From Proteocatella sp041738345 (GTDB lineage Bacteria; Bacillota; Clostridia; Peptostreptococcales; Filifactoraceae), in contig JBGSPX010000006.1 of NCBI GenBank assembly GCA_041738345.1, positions 20,482 through 84,481 on the forward strand: a stretch of DNA of 64,000 nt, read 5' to 3'. The position numbers were made by a program, and so were the translations under genes. Below, piece after piece: positions 27,913 through 36,313 of the stretch. The notes beneath the pieces are model-generated. The model was not told the DNA's origin, did not search any database, and was given only the letters and a program-made list of their open reading frames with translations. Each line of letters begins with the position of its first letter. Positions within the stretch are counted from its first letter, which is position 1.

Positions 27913-28542
27913 TTGAAAATAACGAGTTATGAACAGATTGACAGCATGGGACTTGATGTGCTGCGAGAGATAGGAAGTATAGGAATTGGAAACGCAGCTA
28001 CGGCATTAGCTTCTATGCTTTCTAGAAAAATACAGATGACACAGCCAGATGTTTCTATACTTGGCTATAACGATGCGATATACAAGCTTGGAGGTCCAGA
28101 AAAAATTGTAGTAGGAGTACTTACTAGGATTACAGGCGATATAAATGGACTGATGCTTTATATACAGGATATGACATTTATAAATGTTATTTTAAGAAAT
28201 CTTATGTCAGAAGAGATTAATGATTATTCTGAAATAGGTGAGATGGAAACCTCTGCACTTATAGAAATTGGAAATATAATCATATCATCTTATATAAATT
28301 CGCTTACTAGTTTAGTCGGAATAAGTGTCAAACTTTCAGTACCAGGAATCTCAACAAATATGTTAGGTGCAATTTTAAGCGTACCGATGGTAGAATTTGG
28401 GTATGAAACAGATAAAATAATGACGATAGGAGGAAGTTTGATTTGCGATGATAAAGAGATAGGCGGAAACCTTATATTAGTACCAGAGATGGAGTCATTA
28501 AATAAACTGTTTGAGAAATTGGGTATTCAAAATGGAGAATAA
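27913..28542 (+). CDS. cheC: CheY-P phosphatase CheC
   Basis: A 209-residue CheC. The first repeat has REIGSIGIGNAATALASML, in which the catalytic pair reads Glu19-x2-Ser22 in place of E-x2-N. The second repeat keeps E118-x2-N121 in LIEIGNIIIS. In this family each E-x2-N pair makes one phosphatase site, so one of two may be weak. CheC activity is stimulated by CheD, whose gene overlaps the end of cheC. TTG 27913 follows GGAGG. Confidence 0.9.
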   Translation: MKITSYEQIDSMGLDVLREIGSIGIGNAATALASMLSRKIQMTQPDVSILGYNDAIYKLGGPEKIVVGVLTRITGDINGLMLYIQDMTFINVILRNLMSEEINDYSEIGEMETSALIEIGNIIISSYINSLTSLVGISVKLSVPGISTNMLGAILSVPMVEFGYETDKIMTIGGSLICDDKEIGGNLILVPEMESLNKLFEKLGIQNGE

Positions 28543-29014
28543 ATATATAGTTGGTATAGCAGATATGAAGATAGCGAGAAGTGAAGGTATAGTAATAACT
28601 TATGCGCTAGGTTCTTGTATAGGAATATGCCTCTATGATCCAGTTATAAAACTTGGGGGAATGGTTCACATTATGCTTCCAGAAGCTCTTGCATCGGGAA
28701 ACCAAAATGTCTTTAAATATGCGGATACAGGAATAAGAGAAACAATAAGAAAAATGGAAGTATTTGGAGCTAGAAAACAAAGACTCGTGGCTAAGATAGC
28801 AGGTGGAGCAAAAATGTTCGACGTTCAAACTACTGGCCCTCTTGGAAATATAGGGGATAGAAATATAATAAGTACTAAGAATATTTTAAAAATAGAAGGT
28901 ATAAAACTTTTAAAAGAAGATACTGGGGCGAATTATGCACGGACACTTTCTTTTGATGTGAGTACAGGAATGGCAAGAATAAAGGTATTTGGAAAAACAG
29001 ATATAGTATTTTAA
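28532..29014 (+). CDS. cheD: Chemoreceptor glutamine deamidase CheD
   Basis: A 160-residue CheD. YALGSCIGICLYDP contains the catalytic Cys, and GGMVHIMLPEA gives the catalytic His with the HxxLP motif. It deamidates receptor glutamines and binds CheC. ATG 28532 lies inside the last codons of cheC (11-base overlap), implying coupled translation. An earlier TTG at 28511 would add a tail not typical of the family. Confidence 0.92.
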   Translation: MENKYIVGIADMKIARSEGIVITYALGSCIGICLYDPVIKLGGMVHIMLPEALASGNQNVFKYADTGIRETIRKMEVFGARKQRLVAKIAGGAKMFDVQTTGPLGNIGDRNIISTKNILKIEGIKLLKEDTGANYARTLSFDVSTGMARIKVFGKTDIVF

Positions 29015-29043
29015 TCAGCAAATTAACTAGAGAGGTGAAAGCG

Positions 29044-30003
29044 ATGAGTAGCGTAAAAAGAGGGAAAAGTGAAATATTGTTGGAATCAGGCACGAATGAG
29101 ATTGAAATAATGGAATTTACCATCTATGATGAACTATACGGAATAAATGTAGCAAAAGTAAAAGAAATAATGACTGCCAGCAAAGTTAAGCCTATTCCAC
29201 ATGCGCACCCTGCAGTTGAAGGTATTTTCAAGCCAAGAGACAAGGTGTTTACTGTAGTGGATTTACCGATGTATTTGTCAGGAAAAGAAACTGAAAAGCA
29301 AGAGAAAGATTTATTCATTATAACCAACTTCAATAAGCTGTATATGGCATTTAGAGTGCATACGGTAGTAGGAATAAGCAGGGTATCATGGAAAGCTATT
29401 CAAAAGCCTGACAAAACACTTAGTCGCGGGGGCGAAGAAGGAATTGCTACTGGTATAGCACAATGTGACGATGATTTAGTTACAATACTTGATTTTGAAA
29501 AAATCGTAGCAGATATTGCACCAGAAACAGGAATACAACTTGAAACTATAGCTAAAATGGGAGTGAGAGCAAGAAATGAAACTCCAATACTTCTTGCAGA
29601 AGACTCTGTATTACTTTCAAAAATGATAACAGAAGCGCTTACTAGAGCGGGATACTCTAATATTATAAAGTGCAATAATGGAGAAGAAGCTTGGGATTAC
29701 TTAAATAGAATGAGAAGAGCTACAGAAGGCATTGAACTTCCAAAACCAGGAATTATAATAACTGATATAGAAATGCCTAAAATGGATGGTCATAGACTTA
29801 CAAAGTTAGTAAAAGAAGATATAGATTTCAGAAAAATACCGCTAATAATATTTTCATCACTTATAAATGAAGAAATGAGAATAAAAGGTATAAGCTTGGG
29901 GGCGGATGAGCAGCTTACTAAGCCCGAGATAGGACATCTCGTAGAAGTAATAGATATACTGCTTGCTAAGGCTAAAAAACAAGAGGCAGAAGAGCGAAAA
30001 TAA
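29044..30003 (+). CDS. cheV: Chemotaxis coupling protein CheV
   Basis: A 319-residue fusion of a CheW domain (residues ~20-160, EFTIYDELYGINVAKVKEI) and a receiver domain (residues ~175-315) with the acidic pair in LLAEDSVLLSKMI, the phospho-acceptor in IIITDIEMPKMDG and a Lys in LTKPE. It couples receptors to CheA and supports adaptation. ATG 29044 fits AGAGAGGTG; a GTG at 29035 overlaps that site. It ends the co-directional run, before a strong bidirectional terminator. Confidence 0.92.
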   Translation: MSSVKRGKSEILLESGTNEIEIMEFTIYDELYGINVAKVKEIMTASKVKPIPHAHPAVEGIFKPRDKVFTVVDLPMYLSGKETEKQEKDLFIITNFNKLYMAFRVHTVVGISRVSWKAIQKPDKTLSRGGEEGIATGIAQCDDDLVTILDFEKIVADIAPETGIQLETIAKMGVRARNETPILLAEDSVLLSKMITEALTRAGYSNIIKCNNGEEAWDYLNRMRRATEGIELPKPGIIITDIEMPKMDGHRLTKLVKEDIDFRKIPLIIFSSLINEEMRIKGISLGADEQLTKPEIGHLVEVIDILLAKAKKQEAEERK

Positions 30004-30016
30004 ATATTTGAAATAA

Positions 30017-30063
30017 AAACTCATCAGATTACTACAATTATGTAGCAAGTAGATGAGTTTTTT
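30017..30063 (+). terminator. Bidirectional terminator between cheV and the ComFB gene
   Basis: AAACTCATC (30017-30025) pairs with GATGAGTTT (30052-30060), with an inner CTACA/TGTAG stem (30032-30045) and T runs on both strands. It ends the main flagellar operon and the convergent parA unit. Confidence 0.85.
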
Positions 30064-30064
30064 A

Positions 30065-30967
30065 TTATTTATTGTGATTAGGGTTATCTTTTACAGTCAT
30101 GCAGGCCTTTATAAGGGCAGTAGATATAATTGCAGTATTTTGTACCTCAAAGAAATTTACAAGTGGAAATATTTCTTTTTTATCTACTACTACTATTTTT
30201 GTAGGAAGTGCAGTAACGGCAAGCGCAAAAGTATCTACAATACACCTATCACACATGCATACATCAAATTTTTTCATATAATCTAGAAGCTTGTCTTGAA
30301 CTATGATTTCATATACATTTACATATTTAAAATCAAGATCAACCATGGAATTTAAATCTCTTCTATCATGAAAATGCATATTTTTAGCTATTTCAAGCTG
30401 TTCTAGGAGCTGCGTGCTATTACAATCACGTTCATCTAAAACTTCAGCATTTTCAAGCACTGGAGCTGATTGATTTGACGGCTGTGGAACTACTTCAGGC
30501 TGTGGAACTACTTCAGGCTCAGGAACTACTTCAGGTTCAATATGTTCGATTTCGTTGCCTTCTTCATCAAATTCCAGATTAAAATCAAAAAGCTTAGCAT
30601 CTTCTACTTTCTTAGGTTCTTCGATTATCGCAGCACTACTTGGCATAATTGATTTTATCTTATTATTATTTACTATTTCATCCTCTTTAGAAGTATCTGC
30701 CAAAACATTTTTAATTAAATCAGATAGTGGATCATGTTCATTTGATAGAATCTGAACTACAGGAGCATTAGAAGGCTTAGAAGGTTCAGTTTTTTTGGGA
30801 TCTTCTAAAACAACATTAGGCTCCTCTATAATGGGCGAAACGATATCTTTAGGAATTTCAGCATCCGGTAAAGGAGAGCTGTCTTCTAGCGTTTCATCTT
30901 CGATTTCTTTGGATGGATTTGTGATTAAATTTAAGACATGGGCTGTTTTGTTTGTTTTTCTAGCCAT
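30065..30967 (-). CDS. ComFB-domain protein with basic N-terminal peptide
   Basis: A 300-residue protein. Residues ~212-298 resemble the late competence ComFB domain, with the Cys cluster CMCDRC (Cys237, 239, 242) followed by DTFALAVTALPTKIVV. The middle is acidic and Pro-rich and carries a three-fold PEVVPQ repeat (residues ~145-163). The N-terminus MARKTNKTAHVLNLI is short and basic, like the ParA-stimulating peptides of ParB-type partners. It is encoded 24 bases after the parA stop, in the same operon. ComFB domains have been reported as cyclic dinucleotide receptors; its role here is unknown. A ParA partner role is inference. Confidence 0.65.
   Translation of the reverse strand: MARKTNKTAHVLNLITNPSKEIEDETLEDSSPLPDAEIPKDIVSPIIEEPNVVLEDPKKTEPSKPSNAPVVQILSNEHDPLSDLIKNVLADTSKEDEIVNNNKIKSIMPSSAAIIEEPKKVEDAKLFDFNLEFDEEGNEIEHIEPEVVPEPEVVPQPEVVPQPSNQSAPVLENAEVLDERDCNSTQLLEQLEIAKNMHFHDRRDLNSMVDLDFKYVNVYEIIVQDKLLDYMKKFDVCMCDRCIVDTFALAVTALPTKIVVVDKKEIFPLVNFFEVQNTAIISTALIKACMTVKDNPNHNK
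30485..30540. repeat. Three-copy 18-base tandem repeat coding PEVVPQ units
   Basis: The plus strand shows three near-identical copies of an 18-base unit beginning GGAACTACTTCAGG, in frame within the ComFB-domain gene. It codes the repeated Pro-Glu-Val-Val-Pro linker and is a likely site of copy-number change. Confidence 0.75.
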
Positions 30968-30991
30968 AAAATTTCCCCTTTACTTAAAAAG

Positions 30992-31750
30992 TTAGAACTT
31001 TAATAGAATTTCATCTATAAAGTTATTGTAGTCTAATGCAGGATTAGAATTTGGTGCATACTCAAATATACTTTCCCCGTGAGCCGGTGATTCAGCAACT
31101 ACTACTGCTGGACGTATTTTGGCTGAAAGTACTGAAGTGTCAAGCTGTATAGCTATTTTTTCAGCCATTTCAAGTACTTCTCTTGCAAGTATAGTACGAC
31201 CGTTAAACTTAGTTAATAATATACCCAATATTTGAAGGTTAGGATTATAAAATTTTTGTACAGCCCCAAAAGTTTCCTTAAGCTGAGAAACTCCAAGTAG
31301 ACTTAAAATTTCAGGAACCATAGGGATGACTAAGTAATCAGATGCGACATAGGCATTTACGGTAAGTACATTTAGTGCAGGTGGGGTATCAATTACGATA
31401 TAGTCATATCTACTTCCAAGGCTTGCGATTTCATTTTTTAGAAGATATTCTCTTCCAAATTGATTAAATTCTATTTCAGCACCGCTAAGCAGAATATTTG
31501 AAGGAATTATATCGCAGGTTTCCGTATGGTATATGGCAGATTCAATAGTATTTTGTCCTTTAAAGACATCGTATATTGAGATATTATTTTCTATATCTAT
31601 TCCAAAATAAAAGCCTAAATTTCCTTGAGGATCAAGGTCTATTCCAAGAACCTTATAGCCTCTCATAGAGAGTCCGGAAATTAAAGCGCTAGAAGAGGTA
31701 GTTTTACCAACTCCTCCTTTTTGATTTGTAAAAGTAATAACAGTTGACAT
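30992..31750 (-). CDS. ParA/Soj-family ATPase
   Basis: A 252-residue deviant Walker ATPase. The signature Lys is in NQKGGVGKTTSS (residues ~9-20), followed by LGIDLDPQGN and VIDTPPAL. It has no DNA-binding N-terminal extension and no parB alongside, so it is an orphan ParA like those that position chemotaxis arrays or other cargo. It is also not an FlhG, which would lie next to flhF. The neighbour downstream (30065) has a plausible partner peptide. ATG 31750 follows GAGGG. Confidence 0.85.
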   Translation of the reverse strand: MSTVITFTNQKGGVGKTTSSSALISGLSMRGYKVLGIDLDPQGNLGFYFGIDIENNISIYDVFKGQNTIESAIYHTETCDIIPSNILLSGAEIEFNQFGREYLLKNEIASLGSRYDYIVIDTPPALNVLTVNAYVASDYLVIPMVPEILSLLGVSQLKETFGAVQKFYNPNLQILGILLTKFNGRTILAREVLEMAEKIAIQLDTSVLSAKIRPAVVVAESPAHGESIFEYAPNSNPALDYNNFIDEILLKF

Positions 31751-31856
31751 ATAAGTACCCTCATTTCAAAAATAAATAACTAAAACAAAAATGTAAATTT
31801 ATTTTTTTAATACAAAAATCTATTAATAAATTCTAAAACTATGTCGAATAATAATA

Positions 31857-31908
31857 TATAGGTGTGTAAGAATTAAGTTTGACAAAAGCCACCTATACAT
31901 AATATTTT
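31857..31908 (+). promoter_or_regulatory. Promoter with inverted repeat ahead of fliS
   Basis: TATAGGTG (31857-31864) and CACCTATA (31890-31897) form an exact 8-base inverted repeat 25 bases apart. It brackets TTGACA (31879-31884); a TATTTT -10 lies 18 bases further on. A SigD-like reading (TAAG-N14-CCTATACA) is also possible. The repeat may be an operator or a hairpin. The gap 31751-31977 is otherwise AT-rich with no gene. Confidence 0.35.
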
Positions 31909-31977
31909 CGTCAATGTATGAATAAAACATAAGGGCTAAAAGAAAATTATTATCTATAAAAATAGAAAAGGATGGCA

Positions 31978-32355
31978 ATGAAGATGCAATATGGATATGA
32001 ACAATATAAAGAACAATCAATAAATAGTATGACAAAAGGGGAACAGCTTATATTGCTTTTTGATGAGGTGGTAAAAAGCCTTGTAAAATCTGAGATTGCG
32101 ATAAAAGAGAGTAATTATGAGCTACTGGATACATCTGTTCAAAAAGCTACAGATATAGTAAAATATCTAATTGAAATATTAGATAGGAGTATTCCAATAA
32201 GTCAAGAGTTATATAGAATGTATGATTTCTTCTTATATGAATTTAGTAGGATAAAGGCAGGCAGAAAAATAGAAACTGTGCTAGAAGTAAAGGGAATGGT
32301 TGTTGAAATGAGAGATGCATTTAAAGAAGCGAATAGAATTGCGCAGACAAAATAA
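31978..32355 (+). CDS. fliS: Flagellin export chaperone FliS
   Basis: A protein of about 125 residues. GYEQYKEQSINSMTKGEQLILLFDEVVKSL matches FliS across its first two helices (quoted positions ~5-34 in part: YEQYKEQS and LILLFDEVVKSL). FliS caps the C-terminus of flagellin before export and in Bacillus also competes in the FliW-CsrA circuit. ATG 31978 has AAAAGG six bases upstream; ATG 31972 abuts that site. It stands alone, apart from fliD. Confidence 0.88.
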   Translation: MKMQYGYEQYKEQSINSMTKGEQLILLFDEVVKSLVKSEIAIKESNYELLDTSVQKATDIVKYLIEILDRSIPISQELYRMYDFFLYEFSRIKAGRKIETVLEVKGMVVEMRDAFKEANRIAQTK

Positions 32356-32389
32356 TAAGAAAAATTCAAATAAACTAAAATAAAATAAA

Positions 32390-32437
32390 AAGGCACATCA
32401 ATCGCATTGAAATCAATGTCATTTTTGATGTGCTTTT
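32390..32437 (+). terminator. Terminator between fliS and the C39-like gene
   Basis: GCACATCA (32393-32400) pairs with TGATGTGC (32426-32433), with an inner ATTGA/TCAAT stem and flanking A and T runs, so it can work on both strands. It overlaps the stop codon of the convergent gene. Confidence 0.8.
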
Positions 32438-33332
32438 AAAGTGGATTTTTTATTAGCCAGAAAGGGCCTCCACTTTGAGCGCTATATTTGGCTTCAGTCA
32501 AGATTAAATCCAAATCCCAGCTTTTTTTTGAATTAGCGACACTGTTAGAGTCAGCTATTATAGCGTTACCATTTTTATCAATACCTATTATTAGCATAAA
32601 GTGACCAGTAGAAGAACTGAATACTCCATTTTTCATAAGGACAGCAAACATATTTCCTTTTTTAAGTTCATCAGTAATGGCGGATTTAGAGTAATTTTTA
32701 AAAGCCGAAGTTTTTATTCCAAACTCAGGTAAGCTATTTACAAAAATTGCATGGCTTGACCCAGAACCAGGGATATATAGATTACGTTCATATGCAAAGA
32801 ATGCAGCTTCATCAGGAGTAAGAATTTCGCTACTAAGATTTGAAACAATCATAGCAAGCGTAGTCGGACCACAACCATGGACATCGATTGAATCCCCATT
32901 ACCAAACGAAATATCTTTCCAGCGGTCATCATGTTGACTCATATACTGAAAACTTTGTCCAATTCTAAAATCATATTTATTTAATGGCTTTGATTTAGAT
33001 TCACTAGCTTCAGAAGATGATTGGATTTTTAGAGCTTCTTCTTTTTGTGCTTCAAATACTTGAGCTTCTAATTCTTTTTGTTTAGCTAAAGCCTGCTGTT
33101 TTTTATAGGCATCATAATCTTCGTGTATATCAGATACTTTAGATGAAATTTTCATCGCAGAAACCTTGGATACATGTTCTACCGTATATATTGTCTTAGG
33201 CACAAAGCTTAAGTCTATTTGGGCATCATATTTTTGATTGAAGGTATAAGACACAAGTATGAAGCTAAGTAAAAATACGCATGAAAAAGGAGCTGACAAT
33301 TTAAAAAATAAAGCAATATTAGTTTTTTTCAA
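32436..33332 (-). CDS. Membrane-anchored C39-like cysteine peptidase
   Basis: A 298-residue protein with one N-terminal membrane helix (residues ~9-30), a coiled coil (~70-105), a Ser-rich linker and a C39-like papain-fold domain (~125-295). The catalytic triad is visible: Cys154 in HGCGPTTLAM, His244 in TGHFMLIIG and Asp261 in IIADSNS. The second C39_2 hallmark, a G-rich strand at the C-terminus (SGGPFWLI), is present. The substrate is unknown; it should act outside the membrane. It is divergent from the FtsE-like ATPase gene. Confidence 0.75.
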   Translation of the reverse strand: MKKTNIALFFKLSAPFSCVFLLSFILVSYTFNQKYDAQIDLSFVPKTIYTVEHVSKVSAMKISSKVSDIHEDYDAYKKQQALAKQKELEAQVFEAQKEEALKIQSSSEASESKSKPLNKYDFRIGQSFQYMSQHDDRWKDISFGNGDSIDVHGCGPTTLAMIVSNLSSEILTPDEAAFFAYERNLYIPGSGSSHAIFVNSLPEFGIKTSAFKNYSKSAITDELKKGNMFAVLMKNGVFSSSTGHFMLIIGIDKNGNAIIADSNSVANSKKSWDLDLILTEAKYSAQSGGPFWLIKNPL

Positions 33333-33413
33333 ATCGGCAACCTCCCCAAAACAATCAAAAAATATTATACAATATTATATCACCAAAATAATTCTCAATC
33401 AATAATATTGATA

Positions 33414-33442
33414 TTGAAACCTGTTCCTAAAAGATATATAAT
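33414..33442 (+). promoter_or_regulatory. SigA promoter for the FtsE-like gene
   Basis: TTGAAA (33414-33419), a 17-base spacer and TATAAT (33437-33442), about 32 bases before the start codon. Confidence 0.75.
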
Positions 33443-33474
33443 AAAACTATATGTTTTGAAATGCGGGGGAAGAT

Positions 33475-34188
33475 ATGAGTTTTATAAAATTTGAAAATGT
33501 CACTAAAATCTATGAAAATATGCAAGTAGGGGTTAAGGAACTGAATATTTCAATCAAAAAAGGGGAATTTGTATATATCATAGGGTCTAGTGGTTGCGGA
33601 AAGAGTACGCTTTTGAATCTGCTTATGGCAACTACAAAGCCAGATTCAGGAGATATAACTATAGGTGGTAGAAATATACTTCAGTTGGAAAAAGATCAAA
33701 TGCCATATTTTAGAAGAAGCTATGGCGTGATTTCGCCTCAAGTGCCACTTATAAAATATTATAATGTTTATCAAAATGTAGCGCTTCCGCTCAATATAGC
33801 CCATCAAAACGCTAATACCATAAAAATTGGTGTAGATAGAGCACTTGGAGCTGTAGGTATGAAATCCAAAATGCATTCTCAAATAGATGAACTTTCGGGT
33901 GGAGAACAGCTAAAAATCATGATAGCAAGAGCTATAATTTCAGACCCAGCTATATTAATTGCAGATGAACCTACTGCAAATTTAAGCCCAGAAAACTCTT
34001 GGGATATTATGAATTTGCTTGAACATATAAATCATAGCGGAACTACGGTTATAATGGCTACTCATTCTAAAAAACTTGTGGATATAACTAGAAAAAGAGT
34101 TATAAAGTTAGAAAAAGGGAAAATTGTTTCAGATAAAGAAAAATCTAGCTATGACAATAAAAGAAAACCAATTGCCTTCTATCTATAG
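33475..34188 (+). CDS. FtsE-like ABC ATPase without a permease partner
   Basis: A 237-residue ABC ATPase closest in pattern to FtsE: IKFENVTKIY start, Walker A GSSGCGKST, signature LSGGEQLKIMIARA, Walker B ILIADEPTANL and H-loop MATHS. FtsE proteins have GVVFQDFRLL at the Q-loop; here it reads GVISPQVPLI, and the D-loop NLDP reads NLSP. No ftsX or other permease lies nearby, and a terminator follows at once. It may be a divergent FtsE or a general lipoprotein-export type ATPase; its partner is unknown. ATG 33475 follows GGGGGAAG. Confidence 0.7.
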   Translation: MSFIKFENVTKIYENMQVGVKELNISIKKGEFVYIIGSSGCGKSTLLNLLMATTKPDSGDITIGGRNILQLEKDQMPYFRRSYGVISPQVPLIKYYNVYQNVALPLNIAHQNANTIKIGVDRALGAVGMKSKMHSQIDELSGGEQLKIMIARAIISDPAILIADEPTANLSPENSWDIMNLLEHINHSGTTVIMATHSKKLVDITRKRVIKLEKGKIVSDKEKSSYDNKRKPIAFYL

Positions 34189-34206
34189 CGAGCAATTGGT
34201 TTTTTA
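34164..34206 (+). terminator. Terminator after the FtsE-like gene
   Basis: AACCAATTGC (34166-34175) pairs with GCAATTGGTT (34192-34201) and is followed by a T run. The left arm lies within the last codons of the gene. It may also serve the convergent chemoreceptor gene. Confidence 0.85.
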
Positions 34207-34244
34207 TTTAGTAATTATGAATTATTCTAAAAAAATAAATAAAT

Positions 34245-36254
34245 TTATTTTTCTGGAATTATAAATCGTTTAGCTACCATTTCAAGTGTAGCTGCAAGTC
34301 CAGATAACTCTTCACTTGCAGCGGAACTTTCTTCTGCCGCAGCTGAGTTACTATGAACGACAGCACTGATTTCATCTACCGCAGTACGTATATATTCAAT
34401 TTTTTCGGCTTCTTCCATTGCAGAGTCAGAGATACGTTGAATCATACTTGTACTTTGTTCAACTGCATTTAAAACATCTTCAAGAGACTCTTTAGTATCA
34501 CTTACTATCTGAGAACCATCTTTGACAGCTTTCACAGAGTTTTCAATAAGTGCAGTTGTATTTTTTGCAGCTTCAGAAGATTTTGTAGCAAGATTTCTTA
34601 CCTCGTCAGCAACCACCGCAAAGCCCTTTCCAGAAGCTCCAGCTCTAGCTGCTTCTACCGCTGCATTAAGTGCAAGAATATTTGTCTGGAATGCTATATC
34701 TTCTATAGTTTTAATTATCTTACCAATTTCCATAGATTCTTTGTTAATTTTATCCATAGCATCAACCATGTGTTCCATTTGCTCATTGCTTGTATGCGCA
34801 GAATTGCCTACCATACCAATTTGAGAGGTAAGGACAGTTGTGTGTTCTGCACTCTGATTAATATGTTCTGATATCTCGTTTATATTGCTAGCAAGACTTT
34901 GAATAGAAGATGATTGTTCAGTAGATCCGTTGGCAAGTTGTTGAGCTCCATTTGCGATTTCCATTGAACCTGAAGCAAGTTGTGAAGAAATAGATACAAT
35001 ATCCTCGATTATTCTAGTAAATGCTTCTACAGTACCTTCTAATGAAGTTTTAAGCTTACCAAACTCTCCTGAATAATCATATTTAAGATTTATGTCTAGA
35101 TTACCTTCTGAAAAACTATCGAGTGATTCAGAAATTTCATCTATATAATCCATATAAGTTCTTAATTTTTGAACTAGCAAGCTCATACCATTAGCGAGTT
35201 GTCCTACTTCATCTTGAGAATCGGAGTGAATTTCTACATCGAAATTTCCGTTTACAAGCTCTTGCGTTATCGAAGAAAGTTTTTTTAACGGGTTAGTAAT
35301 TTTTGAAGAAAGTAGAGTTACAATAGCAGCCATTAAGATAAGGGCAATTACATTTATAATTAATATTTTATTTGAAACTAGTGCAATCTTACTTTTAAAT
35401 TCAGTTTCTGAAACGCTTGAAAGTATTCCCCAACCAGTAGAACCTATAGGATAGTAACAGCCTAATGAAGATTCGCCGGAATTTTTAAAAGTTTTTATAG
35501 AAGAATCTTTGCTTTCAATCCAAGATAGGACATCTGCATCGATATCGATGTCAGTAATATTTTTAAGAATTTTATCAGTATCTTTATGAGATAATACAGT
35601 ATTTTTTCTAGTAAGAAGCACTGTATAACCTTCATTTCCAACAATATATTCTTGAGCCATATTATTTAGCGTAGTTATATTTATATCTACACCAGTAATT
35701 CCTATTATTTTGCTATTAGAAAGGTCATAAACGGGAGCGGTTACTGCTACAACTAGATTTCCAGTTATAATATCAGTAAAGGGTTCTGACACTATAGTTT
35801 TTCTAGTCTCGCCATCTTTGAACCAATAATCTTTTTCAGTTAAAATATAGTCTTTTCCTGATACAAATTTTCCACCATCAAAAACTACGCTTGGGTCAAC
35901 GTCTGCGATGTAAGCACTAACGATATTTTCCGTATCCTTACTTTGCGTAGAGGCAAGCATATTCTTTGAACTAGAGAAATAAGGCGATTTAGTAATATTG
36001 TCACCTTTAGAATTGGTGCTGAGTAGCTTACGGACATCTTCACTATGTGCCATTTGCATAACCATAGATTGGTAGTGGGAAAGATAATTCTCAGCTTTGC
36101 TAGCCAAAAGGTTAGTTTCACTTTGAGTTAAATCTTTACTGTTTTCAAAAAATATTTTACCTGTAGTACTTGATGTGAAAACGCTTGACAAAGTCATGGC
36201 TATCAAAAGTGGAATACCAATCATTGTCAAAATTTTAGAACGAATGCTTTTCAT
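34245..36254 (-). CDS. Methyl-accepting chemotaxis protein with extracellular sensor
   Basis: A 669-residue receptor. Membrane helix 1 lies at residues ~8-28, an extracellular dCache-type sensor follows to ~275 (SEPFTDIITGNLVVAVTAPVYD, quoted in part as VVAVTAPVYD), then helix 2 (~280-300), a HAMP domain and the signalling hairpin with EDIAFQTNILALNAAVEA. ATG 36254 has AAAGGAA upstream; an earlier ATG (36299) would add an unlikely 15-residue head. It ends a three-gene minus-strand unit with flhX and the FliK-like gene. The ligand is unknown; Cache sensors usually bind small metabolites. Confidence 0.92.
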   Translation of the reverse strand: MKSIRSKILTMIGIPLLIAMTLSSVFTSSTTGKIFFENSKDLTQSETNLLASKAENYLSHYQSMVMQMAHSEDVRKLLSTNSKGDNITKSPYFSSSKNMLASTQSKDTENIVSAYIADVDPSVVFDGGKFVSGKDYILTEKDYWFKDGETRKTIVSEPFTDIITGNLVVAVTAPVYDLSNSKIIGITGVDINITTLNNMAQEYIVGNEGYTVLLTRKNTVLSHKDTDKILKNITDIDIDADVLSWIESKDSSIKTFKNSGESSLGCYYPIGSTGWGILSSVSETEFKSKIALVSNKILIINVIALILMAAIVTLLSSKITNPLKKLSSITQELVNGNFDVEIHSDSQDEVGQLANGMSLLVQKLRTYMDYIDEISESLDSFSEGNLDINLKYDYSGEFGKLKTSLEGTVEAFTRIIEDIVSISSQLASGSMEIANGAQQLANGSTEQSSSIQSLASNINEISEHINQSAEHTTVLTSQIGMVGNSAHTSNEQMEHMVDAMDKINKESMEIGKIIKTIEDIAFQTNILALNAAVEAARAGASGKGFAVVADEVRNLATKSSEAAKNTTALIENSVKAVKDGSQIVSDTKESLEDVLNAVEQSTSMIQRISDSAMEEAEKIEYIRTAVDEISAVVHSNSAAAEESSAASEELSGLAATLEMVAKRFIIPEK

Positions 36255-36313
36255 TATAAATTTCCTTTCATTGCTTAAAGCGTAATACTTTACTGTCATT
36301 TTTGATTAATATA

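Noticed and set aside
30485..30540. CRISPR-like or regulatory direct repeats.
   Set aside because: The 18-base units are contiguous, in frame and code a Pro-rich protein repeat.
30992..31750. FlhG (MinD-like flagellar number regulator).
   Set aside because: The protein resembles Soj/ParA, is on the opposite strand and is paired with a ComFB protein; there is no flhF beside it.
34522..34824. Open frame opposite the chemoreceptor, similar to one at 48864-49172.
   Set aside because: Both are antisense to the conserved receptor signalling domain; their likeness only reflects that conservation.
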